NCBI GenBank assembly: GCA_021786915.1
Contig: JAJYMP010000626.1
Span: forward strand, 1-18,289
DNA from: Chloroflexota bacterium
GTDB taxonomy: Bacteria > Chloroflexota > Limnocylindria > Limnocylindrales > CSP1-4
DNA: 18,289 nt
Direction: 5' to 3'
The stretch's first letter is position 1. The number at the start of each line of letters is the position of its first letter. This document shows, in pieces, positions 6,996 to 13,153 of this stretch. A model generated the notes under the pieces. It made no database searches and was not told the origin of the DNA. It saw nothing but the letters and a program-made list of their open reading frames with translations. Position numbers and translations under genes: made by a program.

Positions 6996-7049
6996 CGGCT
7001 CGCCCGACGCGCTGGGCTCGCAAGACGCGCTCGGCTCGCCCGACGCCGG
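6996..7049. repeat. Tandem 18-bp repeat, three copies
   Basis: Three abutting 18-bp units begin CGGCTCGCCCGACGC, GGGCTCGCAAGACGC and CGGCTCGCCCGACGC. They fill the gap between the small gene's stop and the methyltransferase stop. Units 1 and 2 share GACGCGCT at the end; units 1 and 3 are identical over the first 15 bases. Although 18 is a multiple of three, no supported coding frame uses it. Confidence 0.8.
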
Positions 7050-7051
7050 AG

Positions 7052-7864
7052 CTATCGCCGAACGCCGCTCGCGTAGACGATCGGGAGCTCGAGGCGCAGG
7101 CCCTCCGGCGGGAGCCGGCGCAGTCGCGCGAGCAGGTCCGCGACGAGGGGTTCGCGCACCTCTGGCGCCAGCGACGCCACGAGGTCGCCGTCGTCGAAGC
7201 GCGTGATGAACACCGCGTAGCCCTCGGGCGTGAACTGGTGGACGAGCAGGTCCGCCCTCGCGGTCACGCCTGAGAGCCCGGCGGCGCGGAGCTGTGCGGC
7301 CGCGGCGTCGGGCGACGCCAGGTCGTCGTGGCCCCCGGGCGACTCCCGCTCCACGCCCGCCATCGCGAGGGCGTCGTCCCACGCCTGGTCCGCCGCCAAC
7401 GGCAGGTCGCCCGCCAGCCAGCCGACATGGGCCAGGCGGCCGCCCGGTCGCAGCACCCGGCGCATCTCGCGCAGCGCCCGCGGTCTCGAGGGCACCAGCT
7501 GCAGCACGAAGGCCGACAGGGCGAGGTCGAAGGAGCCTGCGGCGAACGGCAGGCGTTCGGCCGGCGCCCGGGTCAGGCGCACGCGCTCCCCCGCGGGTCC
7601 CGCGCCGGCCACCGTCCGCGCTGCAACCGCCAGCATCCCGCTCGAGATGTCCGTTGCGTCCACCTCGGCCCCGGGCCAGCGGGACGCGGCCTCCACGGCC
7701 ATCGCCGCCGTGCCGCACCCCACGTCCACGATCCGCCGCAGTCCTGCGCCGTCCGTCTCGGACACCTCGTCGAGCAGGCGGAGGGTGGCAGCGCGGTGGA
7801 CTGGCGCCCAGTGGGCCGCATAGCCCTCGGCGATGCGGTCATAGCGGGTTTCCTGGCCTGTCAT
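7052..7864 (-). CDS. Class I SAM-dependent methyltransferase
   Basis: Transfers a methyl group from S-adenosylmethionine to an unknown acceptor. The protein has 270 residues. Motif I is IVDVGCGTA (45-53), and the acidic end of strand 2 is in VDATDISSGML. Motif IV-like FDLALSAFVLQLV and the post-motif VLRPGGRLAHVGW complete the Rossmann core, as in the UbiE/Methyltransf_11 group. The C-terminal 100 residues (HQFTPEGYAVFITRFDDGD) probably shape substrate choice. The ATG start has no Shine-Dalgarno; a CACCAT box lies 7 nt upstream. It is transcribed away from the universal stress gene and converges on the small gene downstream. Nothing nearby indicates the substrate. Confidence 0.88.
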   Translation of the reverse strand: MTGQETRYDRIAEGYAAHWAPVHRAATLRLLDEVSETDGAGLRRIVDVGCGTAAMAVEAASRWPGAEVDATDISSGMLAVAARTVAGAGPAGERVRLTRAPAERLPFAAGSFDLALSAFVLQLVPSRPRALREMRRVLRPGGRLAHVGWLAGDLPLAADQAWDDALAMAGVERESPGGHDDLASPDAAAAQLRAAGLSGVTARADLLVHQFTPEGYAVFITRFDDGDLVASLAPEVREPLVADLLARLRRLPPEGLRLELPIVYASGVRR

Positions 7865-7871
7865 GACGCCA

Positions 7872-7877
7872 ATGGTG
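7872..7877 (-). promoter_or_regulatory. Possible -10 box (CACCAT) 7 nt before the methyltransferase start
   Basis: On the minus strand CACCAT is followed by 7 nt and then the ATG. It has A at position 2 and T at position 6 of a -10 box but is otherwise weak. It is listed as part of the recurring start-proximal pattern. Confidence 0.2.
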
Positions 7878-7883
7878 CCATGT

Positions 7884-7901
7884 CCATATCGGGCCCTATG
7901 G
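7884..7901. promoter_or_regulatory. Dyad CCATA-N8-TATGG in a divergent promoter region
   Basis: CCATA (7884-7888) and TATGG (7897-7901) are perfect inverted arms separated by TCGGGCCC. The site lies about 20-37 bp upstream of the methyltransferase start, between it and the divergent universal stress gene. The AT-rich arms stand out in this GC-rich DNA. It may be an operator; no regulator gene is adjacent. Confidence 0.25.
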
Positions 7902-8028
7902 CCCCCCGGGCCGTGGCTGGCAGCCGCTGGCCCCGCCGCTGGCGGTGTCCATGCTCGTAGGACCGACGGAGACGGGCCGTGCGACGGCCGCGCTGGGCGC
8001 GACCCCCGCCGCTCGAAAGGAGCCCCAG

Positions 8029-8430
8029 ATGAAGAAGATCCTCCTCGCCTATGACGGGGGCGAACCGGCGCGCAAGGCGCTGGAACAGACCATCGAGCTC
8101 GCGAAGCTGTTCGACGCCGAGGTCGGCGTGATCAGCGTGGTGCCGGTGCACCCCGGCCGTGTCCCGATCGACCCCTGGGATGACCGGACGGTCCACGCGG
8201 AGGAGCTCCTAGAGGCCCGCAAGCTGCTCCGCGAGGCGGGGATCGAGGCGAGCCTCATCGAGCCCGGCGGGGACCCCGCCAAGACCATCGAGCGTATCGC
8301 CGACGAGCGCGACTTCGACACGATCATCCTCGGGTCGCGCGGACTCGGAACTGTCGCGCGCGCCCTGCAGGGAAGCGTGTCGGAGCACGTCGCAGCCAAT
8401 GCCCGCGCGACGGTCGTCGTCGCCCGCTGA
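8029..8430 (+). CDS. Universal stress protein (UspA family), ATP-binding type
   Basis: Small cytoplasmic stress protein of 133 residues, a single Usp domain. The first strand is MKKILLAYDG. The ATP-binding signature G-x2-G-x9-G-S is complete: G102, G105, G115, S116 (in LGSRGLGTVARALQGSVSEHV), followed by the terminal strand ATVVVAR. This places it in the nucleotide-binding subclass rather than the non-binding UspA subclass. The start is ATG with a strong AAAGGAG Shine-Dalgarno (8016-8022) 6 nt away. It lies 94 bp upstream of malic enzyme on the same strand, possibly co-transcribed. The specific stress is unknown. Confidence 0.93.
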   Translation: MKKILLAYDGGEPARKALEQTIELAKLFDAEVGVISVVPVHPGRVPIDPWDDRTVHAEELLEARKLLREAGIEASLIEPGGDPAKTIERIADERDFDTIILGSRGLGTVARALQGSVSEHVAANARATVVVAR

Positions 8431-8524
8431 CGCCGGCGCCGAAGCCGGTGAACTGCCGCTCGCCGCCGGCCGTGTCCAACCCGGGGACGGCGGCACGTCC
8501 TCGCCCAACCTTGGAGCCGCCTCG

Positions 8525-10273
8525 ATGACCCTCACGCCGCCCAGCTCGCCACCCGTCGCGCGCACTCCCCGTCGCACCTTCGACTCCCTCAGGTCGGGTG
8601 CAGGCCCCATCCGGATCGCGGAGCGCGGGCTGACGCTGCTCGCGGACCGCGTGCTCAACAAGGACGCGGCATTCACGGAGAACGAGCGCGATGCCCTCGG
8701 GCTGCGCGGCCTGCTGCCGCCGCGCGTGGTGGACATCGAGACGCAGGTCAAGCTCGAGCTGGAGCACGTCCGGCGCAAGGGCGACGACCTCGAGCGGTAC
8801 ATCGGGCTGGCCGCGCTCCAGGACCGCAACGAGACGCTGTTCCACCGCGTCCTGCTCGACCACCTCGAGGAGCTCCTGCCCGTCGTCTACACGCCCACCG
8901 TCGGCCGGGCCTGCCAGGAGTTCAGCCACCACTTCCGGCGGCCGCGCGGCGTGTGGATCACGCCCGACGACGTGGGCCGCGTGCCAGAGATCCTGCGCAA
9001 CGCGGCGCGCGACGAGGTCCGCCTGATCGTCGTGACCGACAACGAGCGGATCCTGGGCCTCGGCGACCAGGGCGCCGGCGGCATGGGGATCCCGGTCGGC
9101 AAGCTGGCCATCTACTCCGCCGCTGCCGGGCTCCACCCCGCCAACACCCTGCCGGTGTCGCTCGACGTGGGCACCGACCGGGCCGAGCTGCTCGGCGACC
9201 CGCTGTACGTCGGCTGGCGCCACCCGCGCCTCCGGGGCGAAGCGTACGACGAGGTGGTCGAGGCGTTCGTCGCCGGGGTGCGCGAGGTCCACCCGCGCGC
9301 CGTCCTCCAGTGGGAGGACTTCAAGCAGCACAACGCGATCCGCCTGCTCGAGCGCTACCGCCAGTGGGTGTGCTCCTTCAACGACGACATCCAGGGGACG
9401 GCCGCCATCTCGGTGGCGACGATGCTCTCGGCTCTGCGCGCCGGAGGCAGGTCACTGGGCGAAGCCCGGATCGTGCTGGCGGGCGCCGGTGCCGCGGGCA
9501 CGGGGATCGCGCGCCTGGTGCGGCTGGCCATGGTCGACGAGGGGCTGACCCCCGAGGAGGCCCGCAACCGCATGGCCGTCCTCGACTCGCGCGGCCTGCT
9601 GGTGGCGGGCCGCCCCGACCTCGAGGAGGACAAGGCCGACGCCGCGCTGCCGCGCGATGTCGTCGCGGGGCTCGGCCTCGACCCCGACGGCGTCCTCGAT
9701 CTGCTCGACGTGGTCACCGCCTTCCGCCCCGACATCCTGCTCGGGACCACCGCGCACGGTGGCACCTTCACCGAGGCCGTCATCCGGGCGATGGCCGAGG
9801 CGACGGAACGGCCGATCGTCCTCCCCATGTCGAACCCCACCGCGGCCACCGAGGCCCGCCCGTCGGACATCATGACCTGGACGAGCGGCCGGGCCATCGT
9901 CGCGACCGGGAGCCCGTTCCCGCCCGTCGAGTTCGGCGGGCGGTCAATCCAGATCCCCCAGGCCAACAACGCGTACGTGTTCCCGGGCATCGGCCTCGCT
10001 GCGATCGTCTCCGAGGCGCGGATCCTGCCCGAGTCGGCGTTCCTCGTGGCCGCCCGGCGACTCGCCGACCTCGCAGCCCCGGAGGCGCTCGCCCGGGGCG
10101 AGCTCTTCCCGCCGATCGGCGACCTGCGCCACGTGGCGCGCGAGCTCGCGATCGTCGTGGTCGCGCACCTGGGCAGCCTCGGCGTGGGGCGGCGCTTCCA
10201 GCCCGACGCCATCCCGGCCGCGGTCAGCGCGGCGATGTGGCGACCCAGCTACGTCCCGTACGAGGCCGGCTGA
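8525..10273 (+). CDS. maeA: Malic enzyme (large, NAD-type), malate to pyruvate and CO2
   Basis: Oxidative decarboxylation of L-malate, linking the TCA cycle to pyruvate. The protein has 582 residues, matching the long SfcA/eukaryotic-type family rather than the short bacterial or MaeB forms. LNKDAAFTENERDALGLRGLLPP (about 44-66) is the family's typical N-terminal segment. Residues expected in catalysis and metal binding are Y122 (VVYTPTVG), K193 (PVGKLAIY), E264-D265 (WEDF) and D287-D288 (NDDIQGTA). The dinucleotide fold starts at about 315 (IVLAGAGAAGTGIARLV), and PMSNPTAATEA and FPGIGLAA follow. The start is the ATG with TTGGAG 8 nt upstream; an earlier in-frame ATG at 8399 would overlap the stress gene and adds an unlikely extension. 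NAD versus NADP preference is not certain from sequence alone. Confidence 0.95.
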   Translation: MTLTPPSSPPVARTPRRTFDSLRSGAGPIRIAERGLTLLADRVLNKDAAFTENERDALGLRGLLPPRVVDIETQVKLELEHVRRKGDDLERYIGLAALQDRNETLFHRVLLDHLEELLPVVYTPTVGRACQEFSHHFRRPRGVWITPDDVGRVPEILRNAARDEVRLIVVTDNERILGLGDQGAGGMGIPVGKLAIYSAAAGLHPANTLPVSLDVGTDRAELLGDPLYVGWRHPRLRGEAYDEVVEAFVAGVREVHPRAVLQWEDFKQHNAIRLLERYRQWVCSFNDDIQGTAAISVATMLSALRAGGRSLGEARIVLAGAGAAGTGIARLVRLAMVDEGLTPEEARNRMAVLDSRGLLVAGRPDLEEDKADAALPRDVVAGLGLDPDGVLDLLDVVTAFRPDILLGTTAHGGTFTEAVIRAMAEATERPIVLPMSNPTAATEARPSDIMTWTSGRAIVATGSPFPPVEFGGRSIQIPQANNAYVFPGIGLAAIVSEARILPESAFLVAARRLADLAAPEALARGELFPPIGDLRHVARELAIVVVAHLGSLGVGRRFQPDAIPAAVSAAMWRPSYVPYEAG

Positions 10274-10449
10274 CCCGGGACGAAGCGGACTGACCTTGCC
10301 TGCACGGGGCCTCCCGCGTTGGACCCGCGCTCGCGACGAGGCCGGCGCCCGAGCGCAAGTCGCCCGACGCCAGCCCGGGTCCGGGAGCGTCCTCGACCGC
10401 CCGTCTTCCGGGCCTGGCGAAGCCGCCACCACCCGACCGTCCGGCCGTT

Positions 10450-10600
10450 CCGGTTCACGCCTCCAGAAAGTGCTACGCGGCCGGCGATGCCTGAACACCC
10501 CCGGAGGGCGTGTTCAGGACGGCTCCGTGCCCGAACACGCCTGGGGAGGGTGGTGCGGACAAACGGGTCGCCGAGCACTCTGCTGAGGCGTATTCAGGGA
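10450..10600. repeat. Degenerate 40-bp-period array of dyad repeats (about four units)
   Basis: Units begin at about 10450, 10490, 10530 and 10570. The second contains a perfect 9-bp dyad, CCTGAACAC (10490-10498) and GTGTTCAGG (10510-10518), with a further CCC/GGG pair around a GGA loop. The next unit starts CCCGAACACGCC; the fourth keeps GAGCAC on the left and GCGTATTCAGG on the right. By hand alignment, units 2 and 3 agree at about 22 of their first 31 positions, units 2 and 4 at about 18 of 29, and units 1 and 3 at about 18 of 28. The period is not a multiple of three and no coding frame is supported. It could be a repetitive extragenic hairpin family, a multi-site operator or a terminator array. 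Confidence 0.65.
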
Positions 10601-10706
10601 TCGGCTGCCGCAGCGAGGGCCCGCGCTGAGGTAACCGAGCGGCGTTGCGCGGGTACCGTCAAGCCCTGGGCCCGGCGCTCCGTCGACGCTCATCCCCGAC
10701 ACGGAA

Positions 10707-10744
10707 CGGCCGGGACCGAACGCGCATCGCGCTCGTCCCGGCCG
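10707..10744. terminator. Strong hairpin near the 3' end of the DUF4349 gene
   Basis: CGGCCGGGAC (10707-10716) pairs perfectly with GTCCCGGCCG (10735-10744), a 10-bp GC-rich stem. The 18-nt loop contains a small inner stem, CGCG-CAT-CGCG (10721-10731). It lies 26 bp beyond the stop of the minus-strand lipoprotein gene. There is no U-tract, so termination is inferred from placement and stem strength. Confidence 0.45.
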
Positions 10745-10769
10745 CTCCGCGATTCAGGCGCAGCGGGGG

Positions 10770-11762
10770 TCAGGGCCGGGGCGGGGTGTCCGTGCCGGTC
10801 CAGCCGGGGATCGGCCCGCCGCCCCCGCCGGGCAGGTTCGGCGACCGGGCGAACCGACGGCCGATCCTCCAGGCACCGAACAGCACGATCAGCCCGACGA
10901 CCAGGAAGGGCAGCCACACGATCACGAACCAGATCGCGCCGCTGACGATCCTCTGGCCCACGCTGATCATGGTGGCGGTCGCGCCGTCGACGTCAGTCGC
11001 CGGATCCCAGCCCTTGGCGGCCTCCTTGACCTGCGCCACCTCGAGCCCGAACGTCGTGACGAGCGTCCCGTACTGGACCTGGTTCACGAGGCGGGCGCGC
11101 TGGGCATCGAGCTCCTCGATCTGGCCTCGGACGTCGCTCAGCTGCTGCTGGACCTGGAGCAGGTCCGACACGTTGGCCGCGCCCTCCGCGATCTTCTGGA
11201 GGGCCGCCTCGGACGCGCGCAGGTTGGCGATCCGCGCAACGAGGTCGACGATCTGGCCGCCGATCTCGGTCGCCTGCGTCTGCTCGGCGACGACCTTGCT
11301 CGCGACGCCGCGGATGGCGGTCACGGTGTCGTCCCACTTGGCCGCGGGGATCCGGTACGTGATCGTCGCGGTGGGCCTGTCGGCGTTGTTGGACTCCTGA
11401 GAGGCGCCGATGAAGCCGCCGACTGCGGTGACGGCCGCCTTGGCCTGGGCGGCCGCCTGCGCGACATCCGCCACGACGAGCTGGAGCGAGCCCGTGTAGA
11501 CGATCTGGAGGCTGGTGTCGACGGGGGCCTGCCCGCCGGCCCGCGAGTCGCTGCCGACGGGAGCTCCGGCGCTCGGGGCAGCGGACGGCGCCGGGGCGGG
11601 ACCCAAGTTGCCATCGCCGCCTGTCGTGCCCTGTTCGGGGACCGCGTTTCCGCCGGCCGCGAGCGGCGATGCCGCACTCCCCGCGCACGCCGCGGCGGCG
11701 ACGGCGGCGATGGCCATCAACGTGAGGCGGGAGAGGATCCCCCGTCCGTGCAGTCTGCGCAT
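10770..11762 (-). CDS. DUF4349-domain lipoprotein
   Basis: Envelope protein of unknown biochemical role. The protein has 330 residues. The signal peptide ends in a lipobox-like AAAC with the lipidated cysteine at C26 (VAAAACAGS). A Gly/Pro/Ala/Ser-rich linker (about 28-80) follows. The DUF4349 core starts at IVYTGSLQLVVADV (about 88) and includes VGGFIGAS and TATITYRIPAAKWDD. A heptad-like region (about 168-230, with LLQVQQQLSDVRGQIEELDAQRARL) is probably coiled coil. A membrane segment lies at about 274-297 and a Gly/Pro tail follows. The start is the ATG with AGGAAGGGGAA a few bases upstream; the frame runs 82 codons further upstream but would overlap the ligase and destroy the signal peptide. 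DUF4349 proteins are widespread, and I know of no firm function. Confidence 0.9.
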   Translation of the reverse strand: MRRLHGRGILSRLTLMAIAAVAAAACAGSAASPLAAGGNAVPEQGTTGGDGNLGPAPAPSAAPSAGAPVGSDSRAGGQAPVDTSLQIVYTGSLQLVVADVAQAAAQAKAAVTAVGGFIGASQESNNADRPTATITYRIPAAKWDDTVTAIRGVASKVVAEQTQATEIGGQIVDLVARIANLRASEAALQKIAEGAANVSDLLQVQQQLSDVRGQIEELDAQRARLVNQVQYGTLVTTFGLEVAQVKEAAKGWDPATDVDGATATMISVGQRIVSGAIWFVIVWLPFLVVGLIVLFGAWRIGRRFARSPNLPGGGGGPIPGWTGTDTPPRP

Positions 11763-11775
11763 GGCTTCCCCTTCC

Positions 11776-11797
11776 TGTGCCGCCGACTGGCGGCGCA
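11776..11797 (-). promoter_or_regulatory. Hairpin just upstream of the DUF4349 Shine-Dalgarno
   Basis: On the minus strand TGCGCCGCC-AGTC-GGCGGCACA forms a 9-bp stem (one G-U pair) with a 4-nt loop and ends directly before the AGGAAGGGGAA ribosome site. It could modulate translation or mRNA stability, or be an operator in the 154-bp region shared with the divergent ligase gene. Confidence 0.35.
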
Positions 11798-11904
11798 ACG
11801 GGGACGCCGGACTCCGTCGGGTGGTTCCGCCCCGTCGCGTGGTGGCAGCACAGTCCCTCGCTGGGCCCGGAGACACGGGGGCGCGGGCCCCTCGACGGAC
11901 GCGG

Positions 11905-11910
11905 TATGGT
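11905..11910 (+). promoter_or_regulatory. -10 box (TATGGT) 6 nt before the ligase start
   Basis: TATGGT fits TAnnnT and is followed by CGGGTC and then the ATG, the geometry of a leaderless promoter. There is no Shine-Dalgarno before this ATG and no obvious -35. Confidence 0.45.
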
Positions 11911-11916
11911 CGGGTC

Positions 11917-13005
11917 ATGCGTCTGCCGTTCGAGCCGCCTCTCGAGCCCATGCTGGCCAAGGCCGCGCCCGCCCTCCCCGACGGGGACGGCTGGCTGTAC
12001 GAGCCCAAGTGGGACGGGTTTCGCGCCCTCGTCTTCCGCGATGGCGACGAGACCTACATCCAGAGTCGAGACCTCAAGCCGCTCGACCGCTACTTCCCCG
12101 AGCTCGCCGAGCCCCTCCGGGCGCAGCTCCCGGAGCGGTGCGTCCTCGACGGCGAGGTGGTGATCGCGCGTGGCGGGGCGCTCGACTTCGACGCGCTGCT
12201 GCTGCGGATCCACCCGGCGGCGTCGCGGGTCCGGATGCTGGCGGCCGAGACGCCCGCCTCGCTCGTCGCGTGGGACCTGCTGGCGCTGGGCGACGAGGAC
12301 CTCCGCGCGGTGCCCCAGGGCGAGCGCCGGACCCGGCTCGAGGCCGTCCTCGGATCCGCCGCCCCGCCGGTCCACCTCACGCCCGCCACGCGGGACCGCG
12401 CGCTGGCCGGCGACTGGTTCAACCACTTCGAGGGCGCGGGGCTCGACGGCGTGGTCGCCAAGCGGCTCGACGGCACGTACCAGCCCGGCAAGCGGGCGAT
12501 GATCAAGGTCAAGCACGAGCGCACGGCCGACTGTGTCGTGGCCGGGTTCCGGTGGCACAAGAACGGGCCCGGGACGCACGTCGGCTCGCTGCTGCTGGGC
12601 CTGTTCGACGATGGCGGCAGGCTCCACCACGTCGGCATCACCTCGTCGTTCACCTGGGAGCGGCGGGCGGGGCTGGTGGACGAGCTGGCGCCGCTCCGTG
12701 AGGGCGCGCTCGAGGGCCACCCCTGGCGCGAGTGGGCGGACTGGGCCGGCTTCGGCGAGGCGGACGCGTCGGGCCAGCGGATGCCGGGCGCCACCTCGCG
12801 CTGGAACCGGGGCAAGGACCTCTCGTGGGAGCCGCTGCGCTGCGAGCGCGTGGCCGAGGTCGCCTATGACCACCTCCAGGGCGACCGCTTCCGCCACGCC
12901 ACCACGTTCCGGCGCTGGCGCCCGGACAAGGCTCCCGAGGACTGCCGCTACGACCAGCTCGAGGAGACGCCGCCGTACGAGCTGGCGCGGATCTTCGGCG
13001 GCTGA
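11917..13005 (+). CDS. ligC: ATP-dependent DNA ligase, LigC-like
   Basis: Seals DNA nicks using ATP. The protein has 362 residues, close to mycobacterial LigC. It has the nucleotidyltransferase domain (about 1-205) with motif I EPKWDGFR (adenylated lysine K31), SRDLKP (motif Ia-like), LDGEVV (motif III), EGAGLDGVVAK (motif IV, from E172) and MIKVKH (motif V, K197 and K199). The OB domain follows, with ADCVVAGFRWHK and the C-terminal FRHATTFRRWRPDK, which strongly recalls LigC. No polymerase or nuclease domain is fused and no Ku gene is adjacent, so it is not the LigD type. The start is the ATG matching the family N-terminus (LPFEPPLEPMLAK). It is a monocistronic-looking gene, followed by a hairpin. 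LigC proteins act in excision repair in mycobacteria; the role here is inferred. Confidence 0.94.
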   Translation: MRLPFEPPLEPMLAKAAPALPDGDGWLYEPKWDGFRALVFRDGDETYIQSRDLKPLDRYFPELAEPLRAQLPERCVLDGEVVIARGGALDFDALLLRIHPAASRVRMLAAETPASLVAWDLLALGDEDLRAVPQGERRTRLEAVLGSAAPPVHLTPATRDRALAGDWFNHFEGAGLDGVVAKRLDGTYQPGKRAMIKVKHERTADCVVAGFRWHKNGPGTHVGSLLLGLFDDGGRLHHVGITSSFTWERRAGLVDELAPLREGALEGHPWREWADWAGFGEADASGQRMPGATSRWNRGKDLSWEPLRCERVAEVAYDHLQGDRFRHATTFRRWRPDKAPEDCRYDQLEETPPYELARIFGG

Positions 13006-13006
13006 G

Positions 13007-13040
13007 GGGATCCGGCCGAGGACTCCCGGCTCCGGATCTC
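13007..13040 (+). terminator. Hairpin after the ligase gene
   Basis: GGGATCCGG (13007-13015) pairs with CCGGATCTC (13032-13040), nine pairs including one G-U, around a 16-nt loop. It begins two bases after the ligase stop codon. There is no U-tract. Its placement suggests a terminator isolating ligC from the following acyl-CoA cluster. Confidence 0.45.
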
Positions 13041-13141
13041 GTGCCGATGGCCGTGGTGCGGCCGCCATCGACGGGCAGCCCACCCGGCTGGCGACCGATG
13101 TGAAGCGACGCGAGCGTGCCGGCGCCGCGGTGTCGGCGTGC

Positions 13142-13147
13142 CATACT
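13142..13147 (+). promoter_or_regulatory. -10 box (CATACT) 6 nt before the acyl-CoA dehydrogenase start
   Basis: CATACT differs from TATACT by one base and is followed by CCGCCC and then the GTG start. No Shine-Dalgarno is present. It is the likely promoter of the dehydrogenase-carboxylase operon. Confidence 0.4.
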
Positions 13148-13153
13148 CCGCCC

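Larger units (their letters stand above)
10274..10769. other. Gene-free region between convergent malic enzyme and DUF4349 genes
   Basis: About 500 bp with no supported gene. Open frames here are Arg/Pro/Ser-rich, have no Shine-Dalgarno and match no family I know. The stretch 10274-10449 shows nothing clear. A degenerate 40-bp-period repeat array occupies about 10450-10600, and a strong terminator-like hairpin sits at 10707-10744. No tRNA or other recognised RNA was found. Confidence 0.6.

Noticed and set aside
8399..8524. Upstream ATG at 8399 as the start of malic enzyme
   Set aside because: It would overlap the stress-protein gene by 32 bases and add 42 residues that do not resemble the family. 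The ATG at 8525 has TTGGAG at good spacing and gives the normal length.
10380..10520. A tRNA-like GGTTCACGCC segment in the gene-free region
   Set aside because: No acceptor or anticodon stem of the right geometry could be built around it.
10490..10559. LexA/SOS-box or integron attC interpretation of the GAACAC/GTGTTC dyads
   Set aside because: The arms are 11 bp apart, too wide for a LexA box, and no integrase, cassette gene or attC-type bulged stem is present.
10296..10945. Open frames of 96 and 208 codons on the + strand across the gene-free region
   Set aside because: The products are Arg/Ser/Pro-rich with no family resemblance, there is no Shine-Dalgarno, and the longer one runs into the antisense of the DUF4349 gene and across the non-triplet 40-bp repeats.
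11763..12008. Extended start of the DUF4349 protein at 12008
   Set aside because: The 82 extra residues would overlap the ligase gene and bury the lipoprotein signal peptide. The ATG at 11762 has a strong ribosome site.
11917..13005. LigD / non-homologous end-joining locus
   Set aside because: The protein has only the ligase core with LigC-type ends, no polymerase or phosphoesterase domain, and no Ku gene lies nearby.
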